In this document: positions 1-14,451 of the stretch, in pieces
Numbering within the stretch: position 1 is the first letter of the stretch
Layout of the letters: the number at the start of each line of letters is the position of its first letter
From: Balamuthia mandrillaris
Lineage: Eukaryota > Discosea > Longamoebia > Balamuthiidae
DNA: 64,000 bases
Assembly (NCBI GenBank): GCA_031835245.1
Contig: JAVKOQ010000073.1
Location: 10,001 to 74,000, forward strand
Direction: 5' to 3'
Translations under genes and position numbers: made by a program
The notes under the pieces: generated by a model
Told to the model about the DNA's origin: nothing
The model's database searches: none
Seen by the model: only the letters and a program-made list of their open reading frames with translations

Positions 1-81
1 TCCATCTTGGATGAAGAGGAAGAGACAGAGGAGAATGATGATGATGATGATGATGATGATATTATGATTATATCTTGTTAG
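1..81 (+). CDS. Possible 3' end of an upstream gene with an acidic tail
   Basis: Frame 1 is open from the first base to a TAG at 79-81. It encodes a Glu-rich stretch followed by eight Asp codons from a (GAT)n run, then a short hydrophobic end. Acidic low-complexity C-termini are common in this genome, so this may be the last exon of a gene beginning left of the window. With only 26 codons it could equally be a chance open frame over a GAT microsatellite. No function can be assigned. Confidence 0.2.
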   Translation, partial: SILDEEEETEENDDDDDDDDIMIISC

Positions 82-101
82 ATTATATAGTCATTCCTAT
101 A

Positions 102-231
102 CAAAAATTGAAAAAATTGCTACTTTGACCCACTTTATCCGTTAGACTTATAGACTTAGAGTTTTATAGAATGGACCATGGGGAGTTGAATGCCGTAGGT
201 TCTGAGTACCCGCCCCTAACCCTAACCCTAA
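102..231. repeat. Left copy of 130-bp direct repeat ending in telomere-type array
   Basis: This segment is closely matched by 2467-2596, about 2365 bp downstream in the same orientation. The shared part includes the run around 'gaatggaccatggggagttg' and ends in CCCTAA arrays in both copies. The two copies bracket a 2.2-kb repetitive block, like terminal direct repeats of an element or the ends of a tandemly duplicated subtelomeric unit. No reverse transcriptase, integrase or transposase coding is visible between them. Confidence 0.7.
214..231. repeat. Interstitial telomere-type repeat (CCCTAA)3
   Basis: Three perfect CCCTAA units (TTAGGG on the other strand) directly follow the 130-bp direct repeat. 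This is the vertebrate/amoebozoan-type telomere unit. The orientation is that of a left chromosome end. The array is too short to be a functional telomere, so it is interstitial and marks subtelomeric or telomere-healing history. Confidence 0.75.
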
Positions 232-238
232 TGTTTTT

Positions 239-1755
239 TTCTTCACCCTCTCTTGAAATACCGTGCAGGGTTAGTGCTCCATCGGAGTGCTACTTTTGTT
301 CCCCTATTTTGCACCACTCACTCTTATTTCCCTGCACGACCCTGTTCCGTTTGGACTTGGTTGTTTTTATTTTTTCTTCACCCTCTCTCAAAATACCGTG
401 CGGGGTTAGCGCTCTGTCAGAGCGCTACTTTCGCCCCCCTATTTTGCACCACTCACTCTTTTTTCCCTGCATGACCCTGTTTTATTTGGACTTGGTTATA
501 TTTTTTCTAAAAACAGACTTCTTTTTTTTTGGAGCTGTGTATGCAGCGCTCCGTCGGAGCAGCACCTTTTCTCTGTTATTTGGGGACATGTTCAGAAAGT
601 TTTTTTTGGTTTTGACCCTCAGGTTTGTTGTGGGAGTGAATTATCTCGTTTTTGACTCATATATTTAATTTCTCGGGTACACAATGTCCTCAGAGGCTGA
701 AACCAGTTGCATTCGATTCTCCATGATCTGGAGCATAGGTGAGTAAATTATCATGGACAAAGCTTGTTTGGTTACAGACTTAGCTTTTTTTTATATTTTT
801 GTGTCTAAAATAGAATATTTTTCATAATCATTAAGTTTTTCACTCTTTCTTTGTTTTTTAAAGCAGTGGATAAAGCGCTCCAACGGAGCGGCACCTTGTC
901 TGTGTTATTTTGGGACTATGTCTGGAAAGTTTTTTTTGTTTTGACCCTCAGGTTCATTGTGGGAGTGAATTATCTCATTTTTGACTCAGTTTGAATCAAA
1001 CAATTAATTTCTCAGGTGCATGATGTCCTTAGAGGCTAAAACTAGTTGCATTCGATTCTCCATGATTTGGAGCATAGGTGAGTAAATTATCATGAACAAA
1101 GCTTGTTTGGTTACAGACTTAGCTTTTTTAAATTTTTGTTTGTGCTTATGGTTAATATTGCTCCCTTCTTCAAAACTTGTGCTTTCCACCTTTTGCACTA
1201 CCTGTAAGTTGATTTTTAGTTTTACTACTCCTCCTTTTCTCTCTTTCTCCTTGTCAAACTCACTTGTGTAGTCAGCACTCTGTCAAAGCATTACTTTCAT
1301 ATTCCTATTTTGTACCACTTCCTCTTTTTTCCTGCAAGACCCTGTTCTGTTTGAACTTGGTTGTTTTTATTTTTTTGTCACCCTCTCCAAAAATCCTATG
1401 TGGGGTTAGCACTCTGTTGGAGCACTACTTTTGCACCCCTAATTTGAACCACTTTCTCTTTTTTCCCTACCTGATCCTGTTTTGCTTAAACTTAGTTGTA
1501 TTTTGTTAAAAACAGACTTCTTTTTTTTTGGAGCTGTGTATGCAGCACTCCGTCGGAGCGGCACCTTTCCTCTGCTATTTGGGGACATGTTTGGAAAGTT
1601 TTTTTTGGTTTTGACCCTCAGGTTTGTTGTGGGAGTGAATTATCTTGTTTTTGACTCAAATAATTAATTTCTCGGGTACACAATGTCCTCAGAGGCTGAA
1701 ACTAGTTGCATTCGATGCTTCATGGTCTAGAGCATAGGTGAGTAAATTATCTTGA
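239..1755. repeat. Tandem, diverged subtelomere-like monomers (A and B types)
   Basis: Two monomer types recur. Type A, about 130 bp, lies at about 239-371, 372-508, 1255-1375 and 1376-1508; it has the pattern 'caccctctc...gggttag...cctgttc...gacttggttg'. Type B, about 240 bp, lies at about 509-745, 862-1095 and 1508-1755; it has a GCTCC..GGAGC hairpin, then 'ggggacatg', 'ttttgaccctcaggttt' and 'gggagtgaattatct'. Copies differ by many substitutions. Open frames here are short and follow the repeats rather than a protein, so no gene is called. Confidence 0.65.
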
Positions 1756-1796
1756 ATGGAGCTTGTTTAGATGCAAACTTAGTTGGACAGAGAAAG

Positions 1797-2360
1797 CTTT
1801 TCTTTTTCTTTATTCTTTTTTCTCTTCTTTCCTTTCTCTTTTTCTCACTCTTTTCTTCTTTTCCTCTTTTTCTCTTCTTTCTTCCTTTTCTTTTTTCTTT
1901 TTGCTTTTCCTTTTCTCTTTTTTCCTTTCTTTTCCTCTTCTTTCCTCTTTTTTTTTCTTTTTTTCTTTTCTTTTACTATCTTCCTCTTTTTTTCTTTTTT
2001 GCTTCTTCTTTTTTTTTCTTTCTTTATCTTCCTCTTTTCGTTTTTTCCTTTCTCCTTCTTCTTCTTTCTTTTTCTTTTTCTTTTCTTTTTCTCTTTTTCT
2101 CTTTTTTCTTATCTTTCCTTTCTTTTTCTTTTTATTTTTCACTTTTCTTATTTTTCTTTTTAGCTCTTTTTTTCTCTTGTTTTTCCTTTTATTTTTTCTT
2201 CTTTTTCCTCTTTTCTCTTTCTATTCTCTTCTTTCTTTTTTCCTTTTTGGCTTTTGTTCTTTTGTTCTTTTTTTTTCTTTCTTTTTTTTCTTTCTTTCTT
2301 TCTTCTTGTTCTATACTTTTTTTTTTCTTCTTTTTCCTTTATTCACTTTTCTTTCCTTGT
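1797..2360. repeat. Pyrimidine tract, about 560 bp of C/T on the + strand
   Basis: This stretch is almost purely TTTTCTTTCC-type sequence with very few purines. All six frames are low in stops or give only Phe/Ser/Leu or Lys/Glu strings, so the long open frames are compositional artefacts. Polypurine-polypyrimidine DNA of this length can form triplex (H-DNA) and often sits at fragile or subtelomeric sites. No gene is supported. Confidence 0.8.
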
Positions 2361-2466
2361 ACCAAGGTTCAAGAAGTTCTTTCTTTTTATCAGTTGGTCA
2401 GTCAACACTTTTTTTAATTCTTCATTCTATTTGATTTAACCACATATATTGAATATGTTTTTGTAT

Positions 2467-2596
2467 GAGAAATTTGAAAAAATTGTAACTTTATACCACT
2501 TTATTCAATTGACTTGCAGACTTAGAGTTTTATAGAATGGACCATGGGGAGTTGAATGCCATAGGTTCTGAGTACCCTCCCCTAACCCTAACCCTA
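2467..2596. repeat. Right copy of 130-bp direct repeat with CCCTAA array
   Basis: This is the second copy of the segment at 102-231. It ends at 2580-2596 in CCCTAA CCCTAA CCCTA. Immediately to the right the sequence changes abruptly to GC-richer DNA containing the end of a minus-strand coiled-coil reading frame, so this is a sharp junction between the subtelomere-like block and unique chromosome sequence. Confidence 0.7.
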
Positions 2597-3806
2597 GCTC
2601 AAACTCATTTGGTGCACCTGGTCACAACAATCCCACCATAGTTTTGGCAACTCTGGTGGTAAAGGCACTGCACCTAACAAGCACTCTTCCAAGTGCCTCA
2701 GGTAGCTCCTAAAACGGACATTTCCTTCACGGACATCCTCCTTTGGTGGCCAGGAACATTTGAACTTGCTGGTGTTGTTATGCTTTCTATGATCACACAA
2801 GTAGTTTCTGGCCAGTTGCTCCAGCACATTGCAGCAGAAAGCCGCCCCAGTCTTCACTTTCAGGTTGTTTAATTTGCTCTGTGCTTGGTCACGTTCTGCT
2901 TCTGCTGCTTTCAGTTTCACTTCTGCTGCATTCAGCTCCGCGGAGAGAAGAGCTATCTTCACTGTAAGTGCAAGGGCCTGGAAAGTTGAATCATTTGGTT
3001 GTTGATGGTAGCGTTCCTACACTTCGTTGACTGCGAGGTGGCCCTTGTTGTAAAAAATAAGAACGGGAATGATGGCGGAGACAAAGTAAGTACGAGACCC
3101 GAACTTAATTTACTAAAAGTGAAGAGTACAAGTGATAGTAAAGTATCTTGTGTTTTGTTGTAAGTTGTCCCGAGAGGAAAAAGAAGAAGAAGCAAGGAGA
3201 GGCAGTATTTAAGCTAGAACAATTATCCAAAAAAGAAGAACAGAGAATATCAGCATAAAAGGGCAGAGAGAGAAAACAACAAGAAAGGAGAAGTTCAAGA
3301 AAGGAGAAGTTGGACACCGAGAGGTTTCCTCAGGTCGACAGGCATGAGGGAGAGGTCGACAGGAAGAGAAGAAGGGCTATTATGTTGGAGTTTTCCAACA
3401 CCCTGGACCTCAAATGCGGCAGAGAGGGAACTGAGTTTGAGGCATGTTTCTCTCAGTTCTTTCTCTAGTTGTAGGATTTTCTCGTCGGTTAAGGCAGCCT
3501 TCGCCCCTTCCTACCTTTTCTGCTTCGCTCTCGTCTTGTTCATTCTTCGGTTTTTCCCACGTGTTCTGCCTTTCGCACAAGGCCGCCTTCACCTTTTCCT
3601 CTTGCTTTTTTCTTCTGTTTCCTCCTGTTCCTTTTGCTCGGCACAGGTTGCAACAGACGGCCAAGTGCATCGTTCCTCTTCTTCTGTTCTTCCAACTCTT
3701 TCGCTTGTGCCTTCAGCTGCGCATCCTGCTCTGCCACTGTTTGATCAAGTCTATAGAAGCCTTCGTAAAAACAGTGGCAGAGCAGGATGCGCAGCTGAAG
3801 GCACAA
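2594..3806 (-). pseudogene. Disrupted coiled-coil protein gene remnants
   Basis: Three minus-strand open segments have coiled-coil character but do not join in one frame. They are about 3540-3806 (heptad-like, rich in Ala/Glu/Gln/Lys, followed by basic runs), about 3410-3670 in a shifted frame (Glu/Lys-rich continuation), and 2594-2962 (starts MKIALLSAELNAAEVKLKAA, then a Cys/Trp-containing tail ending beside the telomere-type repeat). The spacing and frame changes suggest a decayed or rearranged gene, although unresolved introns could account for part of this. Part of the coiled-coil coding sequence is duplicated in inverted orientation at 3700-3811. No family is recognised. Confidence 0.35.
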
Positions 3807-3811
3807 GCGAA
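3700..3811. repeat. Perfect 43-bp inverted repeat with 26-nt spacer
   Basis: Positions 3700-3742 and 3769-3811 are exact reverse complements, separated by 26 nt (3743-3768). The arm carries a piece of coiled-coil coding sequence on the minus strand. Any transcript through it would fold into a long perfect hairpin. It lies about 245 bp upstream of the USP start codon. Confidence 0.85.
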
Positions 3812-3989
3812 CAAATCAAATGGAATTGCTTGTGGGGTGTGTTCTGAATTACATCTGCAAGCTCGGCTTGAGCGAGATCGCCACGCTTGCGTGTAGCCAA
3901 ATGGTGAGTCTCTCCCGTTCGTTGTTCATTCTGTGAGGGCGAGAGTGTGGCATGACAATACTCGTGTCGACCTGAAACTTTTTCGCTGA

Positions 3990-8267
<4,278 letters not shown>

Positions 8268-8366
8268 GTGAGCTAGCTCAGACGATCCATCGTGATCTTC
8301 GTTTCTTCTCAATTTGCCAACATTGTTTGTTTCTTGTTAACATGAATGTTATCAACAGATCTTTCC

Positions 8367-9447
8367 TTAGGCTAATCCATCAATAGCATCAGAGGAATCA
8401 TCACCACCATCAGGAGTGTCACATTCAAAGGCTATGAAAACAAACTGGAAGCCTGCAGAGGGGCGTCCACGAACTCTGGCTGCTCCTACCGACACGTAAT
8501 CGAAATAACCAACATTCACCGAGTCGGGGAAATCGCGAAGAAGTAGATCCGCAAACGCCTTCTCCACCGTGTTACCACTTTAAACAAAAAAAACCCAAAC
8601 AAAAAGCCCACACATATCGAAAAAAGATAATGCACTCTCAGTAAGGGCTGGGAAAAGGGCATAGCAAAAGCAAAAATATGACGTACATTCCGGTACCCTC
8701 GTAATAGTCAGGCTCAGAGCACCCAGCCACACTTTTATCAGAGCAAACCACAAGTCAATCTTCACATCTTGAAAGGGGAGAACAAGATTGAGACGGGTCG
8801 TCGTACCTCCCTGCCAGCAACAGACGCAGAGGGGAGAACAAATCATCGAAAGGGAAGAAACTTTCGAGTTCAGCAGCCTCACGCGCTGCTGTTGTTGTTA
8901 AGCACTCGCTAATTTGCTCCGCTACAGGAATTTCGCTCCGATAGAAGGCCAAAAAGTCCAACATCTCTCGCTCCACCGTCGTCTCACAATTTTCAAGCTC
9001 GAGGTCATCATTTGAACCGGAGAAGACGTCGAATTCTTGCAATAAGTCTAATACTGCATCGATAAGCCCCCTATTTTGCGCTATCTGTTCTTCTGGTTGC
9101 AATCCTGTTGCCTCTTCGAGCGAGAAGACTACAACATTCTTTGCTTCCTCCCAGTCAAGCGACAACAACTCTTTTGCCGTCAATGACTTTCCACCATACC
9201 CGCTGCTTACCCGAATGCCACGATCTGCAAGATTTCCCAAATATCCCGCAACTGCACCGTGTCCGTCTTGTTGCAGCTGTTTCCACTTGTGTTCAAAGTC
9301 AGTGGTGGAGAAGGGCTTGACTTTCTTGTTCTGCAAAATCTCTAAAATCAAGTCGCTATCCTCCTTATCCTCCGAGACGGTTAGACCAACGTGAGCTAGG
9401 CATAGAACCGCAGCCAGTACGAACAATGCTGCCGTGACAAACTTCAT
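8367..9447 (-). CDS. Secreted protein of unknown function
   Basis: Phase-consistent exons are 9447-8807, 8731-8687 and 8577-8367. The start is chosen at MKFVTAALFVLAAVLCLAHV, a classic signal peptide (basic n-region, hydrophobic core, small residues near residue 20-24). The mature part is acidic with predicted helices (ILEILQNKKVKPF, LIDAVLDLLQEF). A Cys-containing mid-segment reads SVAGCSEPDYYEG, and the C-terminal segment (FDYVSVGAARVRGRPSAGFQ) looks like beta strands. There is no TM helix after the signal, so the protein is probably secreted or lumenal. No family is recognised. It is transcribed divergently from the ETF-QO gene with 236 bp between start codons. Confidence 0.7.
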
Positions 9448-9683
9448 CTTCGTCTCGAAAGCGGCCAACTGAAGGAAAGGGGAGGAAGAGGTGTTCAGAA
9501 GACAAAAAGGAAATGTGTGTGTGTGAAACGGCGGCGCCCAATCAAAATCCTGCAAAATAAATTCGTTTTTTTGAGAACTACTGAGGGGTCGACTCCAGTA
9601 GGAAATATATTCCCTCCCTTGGGTCGTCCTGAAGCCTAACAAAAACAAAAAATCGAAAAACAGCAGTAAAGCAGCTGCTCAGG

Positions 9684-11224
9684 ATGAAACGCTTTGCGCT
9701 GCACTCTGCCCTGTCTGGTAGGCAAGGTGTGCCTAAAAGGTTGGCCCAATTCCCCCATGTAAGCTTGAACAATAATGGGCGTTGGGTAGCTTCTCTTAAG
9801 CACTTCAGTTCGAGCAGTATAACAAGCCAGCAACAAGGTTTGGTTTTTTTTTGTTACCATCTTCCACCACTGGCCTGACCTGAGAGCAGAGGAAGATGAC
9901 CTTCTCAACTCGGACAGAGAGTCAGACCAAGTTGATGTTGTGATAGTGGGAGCTGGTCCTGCTGGTCTGTCTGCCGCTATCAAGTTGAAACAGCTGAGCA
10001 ATGAGCAAGGTAAAGAGCTGCGAGTGTGTGTCCTCGAGAAAGGAGCAGAAGTAGGTTTGTAGGCGCTGCTTACGCTCGCTAGAACATTGTTTGCACCCAC
10101 CCAATTATTGTTGCATTTTTGTGCAGGTTCCCACATTCTCTCGGGTGCTGTCATTGAACCACGCGCTTTGAACGAGTTGATTCCGGACTGGAAAGAAAAA
10201 GGGGTAATGCTCTCTGCTTTCTGCGCTTGGTGGGCTGTTGTTAGCTAACGCAAATGTTGTTGTTCTTCTTGTTCTTGTTCTTGTTCTTCTTCTTGTCCTT
10301 CTTGTTCTTCTTTTTCTTGTTCTGCTTCTTCTTCTTCTTCTTCTTCTTCTTGTTCTTCTTCTTCTTCTTCTTCTTTTTCTTCTTCTTCTTCTTCTTCTTC
10401 TTCTTCTTCTTCTTCTTCTTCTTCTTCTTCTTGGTAGGCACCACTGGACACCCCAGTAACATCAGACTCGTTTGTGTACCTAACTGAAAATAGGCATGTG
10501 CGGCTACCGACTCCACCCCAAATGCATAATACAGGCAACTACGTGGTCAGCCTGAGCAACGTCTGTAAGTGGTTGGAGACGCAAGCTACTGAGCTCGGTG
10601 TGGAGATCTATCCCGCCACGCCTGCCCGCCAAGTTCTCTTCCATGAAGATGGAGCTGTTAAGGGTGTTGCCACCGGGGACTTGGGTATCAGTAAAGAGGG
10701 TAAACCTAAGGTAAGAAGCGTCAGTCTCCCCGCTCATTACATGCGATCCCTGACTTCCTTCCACCTAGAGCACCTTCACCCGTGGCTTCGAGTTTCATGC
10801 AAGGATGACCATGCTGGCTGAAGGCTGCCGAGGCTCGCTCACCAAGAGTCTTAACCAACCTCTCAAGCTGCGTGAAAACTGCGACCCTCAGACTTATGGG
10901 CTTGGCATCAAAGAGATTTGGACAATAGACCCCAAACTTCATGAACCTGGTGAGTAGTCTTTGAAACGAACTAAGCCTTTTTTTTTCTTCGCTCAGTTAT
11001 TGTATTGTCTTTTGTCGCCTTCCAGGAAAGGTGGTCCATACTGTAGGCTGGCCCTTGGATGATAGCACTTACGGTGGCTCTTGGTTGTACCACATGAAAG
11101 AGAATAACCAGATTTCTGTTGGCTTCGTCATCGGACTTGACTATAAGAATCCTTATTTAAGCCCATACAAAGAATTCCAGGTATGTTTCTTCTTTTTGCA
11201 CGGTCTCATTCAAAAGCGAACGAG

Positions 11225-11262
<38 letters not shown>

Positions 11263-12165
11263 GTCCATTATAATTTACAGCCACCTGCAGCGTTGGAAAC
11301 ATCATCCTTTTGTTCGACCGATTTTTGAAGGAGGCGAATGCATAATGTACGGTGCTCGCAGCATCTCTGAAGGAGGCCTTCAGAGTATCCCACGGCTAGT
11401 ATTCCCTGGCGGACTGCTTATCGGCGACACAGCTGGCTTTTTGAACGTCCCAAAGATCAAAGGCACTCACAACGCAATGAAATCCGGTATAATTGCTGCT
11501 GAGGCGGCGTTCGAGGCACTTACCGCGGATGGCTCTACCGATGAGCACATTGAGCTTCTGGCTTATCCCGAGAAGCTAAAGCAGAGTTGGATATGGGAAG
11601 ACTTGTACCGAGTGCGAAACATCAGGCCCATAATGGCACGCCTTGGCACTCATCTTGGTATCGCAGGCGCTGCTATTGACACCTTTATATTCCGAGGCAA
11701 GGCTCCCTGGACGCTTAGGCACAAGCACGCGGACCACGAAACACTAGGTTAGATATGCTTCTTTGCTTCTATGTTTTGAACACATGTAACTAATTGCTGC
11801 TGCTCTTCAATTACATAGCTTTGGCTAAGGATAGTAAACCTATCAACTATCCGTCACCAGATGGAAAAATCAGCTTCAACTTGTTGGAGAACGTGCAGCG
11901 CAGTGGCGTAAACCATGAAGAGGATCAGCCATGCCACCTCACCCTGAAGGACCCTTCAATACCATCCAAGGTAAACTGGCCGCTGTATGCTGGACCCGAG
12001 TCGAGGTACTGCCCTGCTGGAGTTTATGAGTATGTGGACGGGCAGCTTGTCATCAACGCCAGCAACTGCGTCCACTGCAAGACCTGCGACATCAAAGACC
12101 CCACACAGAATATCAATTGGGTGACGCCAGAAGGAGGAGGAGGTCCACTCTACTCGAGCACCTAA
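9684..12165 (+). CDS. ETFDH: Electron transfer flavoprotein-ubiquinone oxidoreductase
   Basis: This inner mitochondrial membrane enzyme passes electrons from ETF (fatty-acid and amino-acid dehydrogenation) to ubiquinone. Exons include 9684-9837, 9890-10054, 10127-10203 and 10438-about 10710, with others to 12165. The N-terminus is basic/Ser-rich, as expected for mitochondrial import. It is followed by the FAD dinucleotide-binding motif [17 protein letters not shown], conserved blocks such as [16 protein letters not shown] and [20 protein letters not shown], and a C-terminal 4Fe-4S ferredoxin segment ([12 protein letters not shown]...[13 protein letters not shown]) with the four cluster cysteines. 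Length and domain order are typical. Intron 10204-10437 is filled by a TTC/TTG tract. Confidence 0.95.
10255..10432. repeat. (TTC/TTG)n trinucleotide tract in ETFDH intron
   Basis: Some 180 bp of TTCTTG and TTC repeats, including a long pure (TTC)n run, fill the intron directly before the TAG acceptor at 10437. The tract is pyrimidine-rich on the coding strand. Open frames over it (poly-Leu/Phe or poly-Glu/Lys) are artefacts. Confidence 0.85.
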
Positions 12166-12304
12166 AGAAAAGGGGCAAAGCAAACTTTGTGGCCTTTTCT
12201 TCTTACAGCAAAGGACCTGTCTCTTCTTTCCTGCTGGATGTTATTGTTGGTTCACTTGTTTATTTGTTGTTTTTGTCGTCGTTGTCGTCGTTGGGGAAAT
12301 GTGG

Positions 12305-12310
12305 AATAAA
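12305..12310 (+). terminator. Candidate poly(A) signal AATAAA for ETFDH
   Basis: A canonical AATAAA lies 140 bp beyond the ETFDH stop codon, in a short non-coding spacer before the next gene on the same strand. The position fits a 3' UTR end; transcript data would be needed to confirm it. Confidence 0.35.
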
Positions 12311-12429
12311 ACACAAACATCGCGTGACTGAGCGCTGCTGCGGTTTTGGTGGTGACGAGCGATGACAGGAGGAGGAGCAGCAGGAGGAGCGGCAGCAGGA
12401 GGAGCAGCAGGAGGCGGCGGAGGGCAAAA

Positions 12430-14206
12430 ATGATGAAAAGGTACAGAAATCAAAAAACAAAGGGACCAAAAATAATGTGGCTGGCTGGCTCACTCCAAGC
12501 TCCCCCCACCACAACAACAAGCGCACCGCACTGTGCTATCCGATATCCAGTGTCAGCTGATGACGTAGCAGAAGCCTGCAGGCTGGTGGGTGCTTCTTTC
12601 ATTTGCTTTGGTTATTATTATTATTATTTCTATTATTTTTTATTTTTTATTTTATTTTTTTTGCTTTCAAACGCAAGACAAGAACACACTTTATTTGTTT
12701 GTGGTGTTGCTTCGTCACAGAGGCCTCAAACTAAAGTAACTCTTGAGATGGACGCTTCCTTGCGGCAACGACGAACAGCCAACTGGCACACTGCCAACAG
12801 CAGCACCAAGGTCGAAGATCCTTCCACGCTAAGTTCGCTGGGCTGGCTGGGAGATAAAGAAGAACAAGAGCAAGAGGAAAAAGATGAGAAAGAGAAGGAA
12901 GGGCAGAGAAGCAGCGAACAAAACGGAAAAATGGATCGGTATCGTGGGGGTGGGCCTCTCTCTTCCCCTGCTGAAAGCAAGAGAGACCTAACACATAACA
13001 ATCATTTGGACGACTCGAGCGAACGGCAAGAAACTAAACAAGAAGAAAGCATCGAAGAAGTGCAAAGCAAGAAAAGCATTGAGGGTGACTGGTGGTTGGC
13101 TACTATCCTGTGGCTACCTCTTATCCTGAGCCAGATAGGACCTGCTTTCTACGAAACACCAAGTGAACCCCCTCCGATCCACACGAGGCTTCCAGAAGAT
13201 GAGATCGGCAACCTTACTTTGCCTTTGATTCTCATGCAGAACCCTTTCGTCACCTTCCTTAAGAGCACTTCGCTGTTTCACGGCAAAGCCTTCCACTTAC
13301 TCCTGTTGGCAGCAGAGCTCATCCTCTGGCAAGTTACCAGCCAATGGACTCACAGAAAGATAGGGCAAGAGGGTAGTGGACCCTTTTTTGGCTCCACTGC
13401 AGCTAGTTCCTGGTTGCGCATCTTCGTCTTCTTGGTGGCGTTCTTTTCTTCTCTGGGAACCACTGCACCCACTCGAACCTACATCATGCTTTGGTTCGTG
13501 TTTGGCTTATTTAGGGCCATTACTTCTGCAAGTAAGCCGCTCCCCTCCCCTCCCCTCCCCTCTACCTCTCTCCCTCCCCTCCCCTCCCCTCCTCTCCTCA
13601 GCCTCTCCTCTCCTGCTTACGCTCACCTATCTCTCTTCCTTGTTTTGAAAAGGAGGTCGAGGTACGACGTTTGCATTCTTTCTTGCCAAGACGATATGGG
13701 TGGCTTCATTTTTGGGCACGAAGGACATCAACTTCATTCTTCCGCACTACTTTTGTATCAAGCTCGCATCTTCATATTTTCAGAGAAAGAACAACGGCGC
13801 GGGTACCGCCTCTCCTGTCCCTTCCTCTTCTTCCGAGTATAGCAGTGGCGAAGAGAGCAGAAGCGATGAAAGCAGCAGTGCCTCCTCTTCCCTCGTGCCA
13901 TGGCATCGAAATGAAGGGAACAACGAGAATGTTCCCCTCGATGCTAACAATGGGAGCCCCAGGGTGGAGGGTGGCAACTACATCATTGGAGTGACTGTTG
14001 CCTTGCTCGCCTTTCCGATATACCTGCTGGTGTGTTACTACTTTGACACCACCATTCAAATGCTGGTGAGACTGGTATGCTTCAGTTCCCCGTTTTCTGT
14101 AGGCTCTGCACGTCGGTACTACTATGGTGCTGAAGTACTGCTGATGGAAGGCGTCACACTGCTATTTGACATTGTCCTCATGGCTGCCTTACCTCAGTCA
14201 TATTAG
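12430..14206 (+). CDS. Multipass membrane protein, unknown family
   Basis: Exons are about 12430-12588, 12721-13532 and 13653-14206, joined in phase (the intron at 13533 starts gtaagccgctcccc). The N-terminal third is hydrophilic, with a Lys/Glu/Gln-rich charged stretch. At least five or six hydrophobic helices follow: WWLATILWLPLILSQIG, FHLLLLAAELILW, LRIFVFLVAFFSSLG, YIMLWFVFGLFRAI, FFLAKTIWVASF and YIIGVTVALLAFPIYLLVCYYF. A Ser-rich cytosolic-type loop precedes the last helix. A weak 37-nt intron (14068-14104) would shorten the C-terminus, so the end is uncertain. ATG 12748 is an alternative start. No family is recognised. Confidence 0.65.
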
Positions 14207-14306
14207 CATCCACCCTCCCTCCCTCCCTCCCTCCCTCCCTCTCTCTCATTCTCTCTCTTCCCACCATCTTCATTGTTTGCTGTAGTACTGCTGTTGTAAA
14301 TACGTG

Positions 14307-14312
14307 AATAAA
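14307..14312 (+). terminator. Candidate poly(A) signal AATAAA
   Basis: AATAAA lies 100 bp after the stop codon of the multipass membrane protein gene, following a (CCCT)n tract at about 14211-14240. It is a plausible 3'-end signal; only the sequence and position support it. Confidence 0.35.
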
Positions 14313-14376
14313 CGATAAATACATACATACTTATTTACAAAAGAAATGTAAATACGATTCTTTTGTGTCGACAATG

Positions 14377-14390
14377 TTTTGGCGGGAAAA
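14377..14390. promoter_or_regulatory. E2F-like site upstream of peroxiredoxin
   Basis: TTTTGGCGGGAAAA matches the classical E2F/DP recognition sequence, 62 bp upstream of the ATG at 14452. An in-frame ATG at 14374 overlaps the site. The position of this motif and the later ATG's better fit to the conserved protein favour 14452 as the start. A functional E2F site would link the gene to the cell cycle; this is inference. Confidence 0.45.
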
Positions 14391-14451
14391 CACGAGCACA
14401 AGAGCTAAGCACAACAAAAGAAGAGGGGAATTTATAGCAACACAACAAACA

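Noticed and set aside
239-1755. Retroelement or DNA transposon
   Set aside because: No reverse transcriptase, integrase, transposase or terminal inverted repeats are visible; only tandem monomers remain.
1752-2434. Long overlapping open frames rich in Phe/Ser/Leu (+) and Lys/Glu (-)
   Set aside because: They are caused by a C/T-only tract with no stop codons possible in most frames; there is no domain, start context or splice structure.
10238-10538. Poly-Leu, poly-Phe, poly-Lys and poly-Glu frames
   Set aside because: They lie on a TTC/TTG repeat inside a well-defined ETFDH intron.
14374-14376. Upstream ATG for peroxiredoxin
   Set aside because: It overlaps an E2F-like motif, lies outside the conserved protein, and a later ATG (14452) has a better setting; the longer product cannot be excluded.
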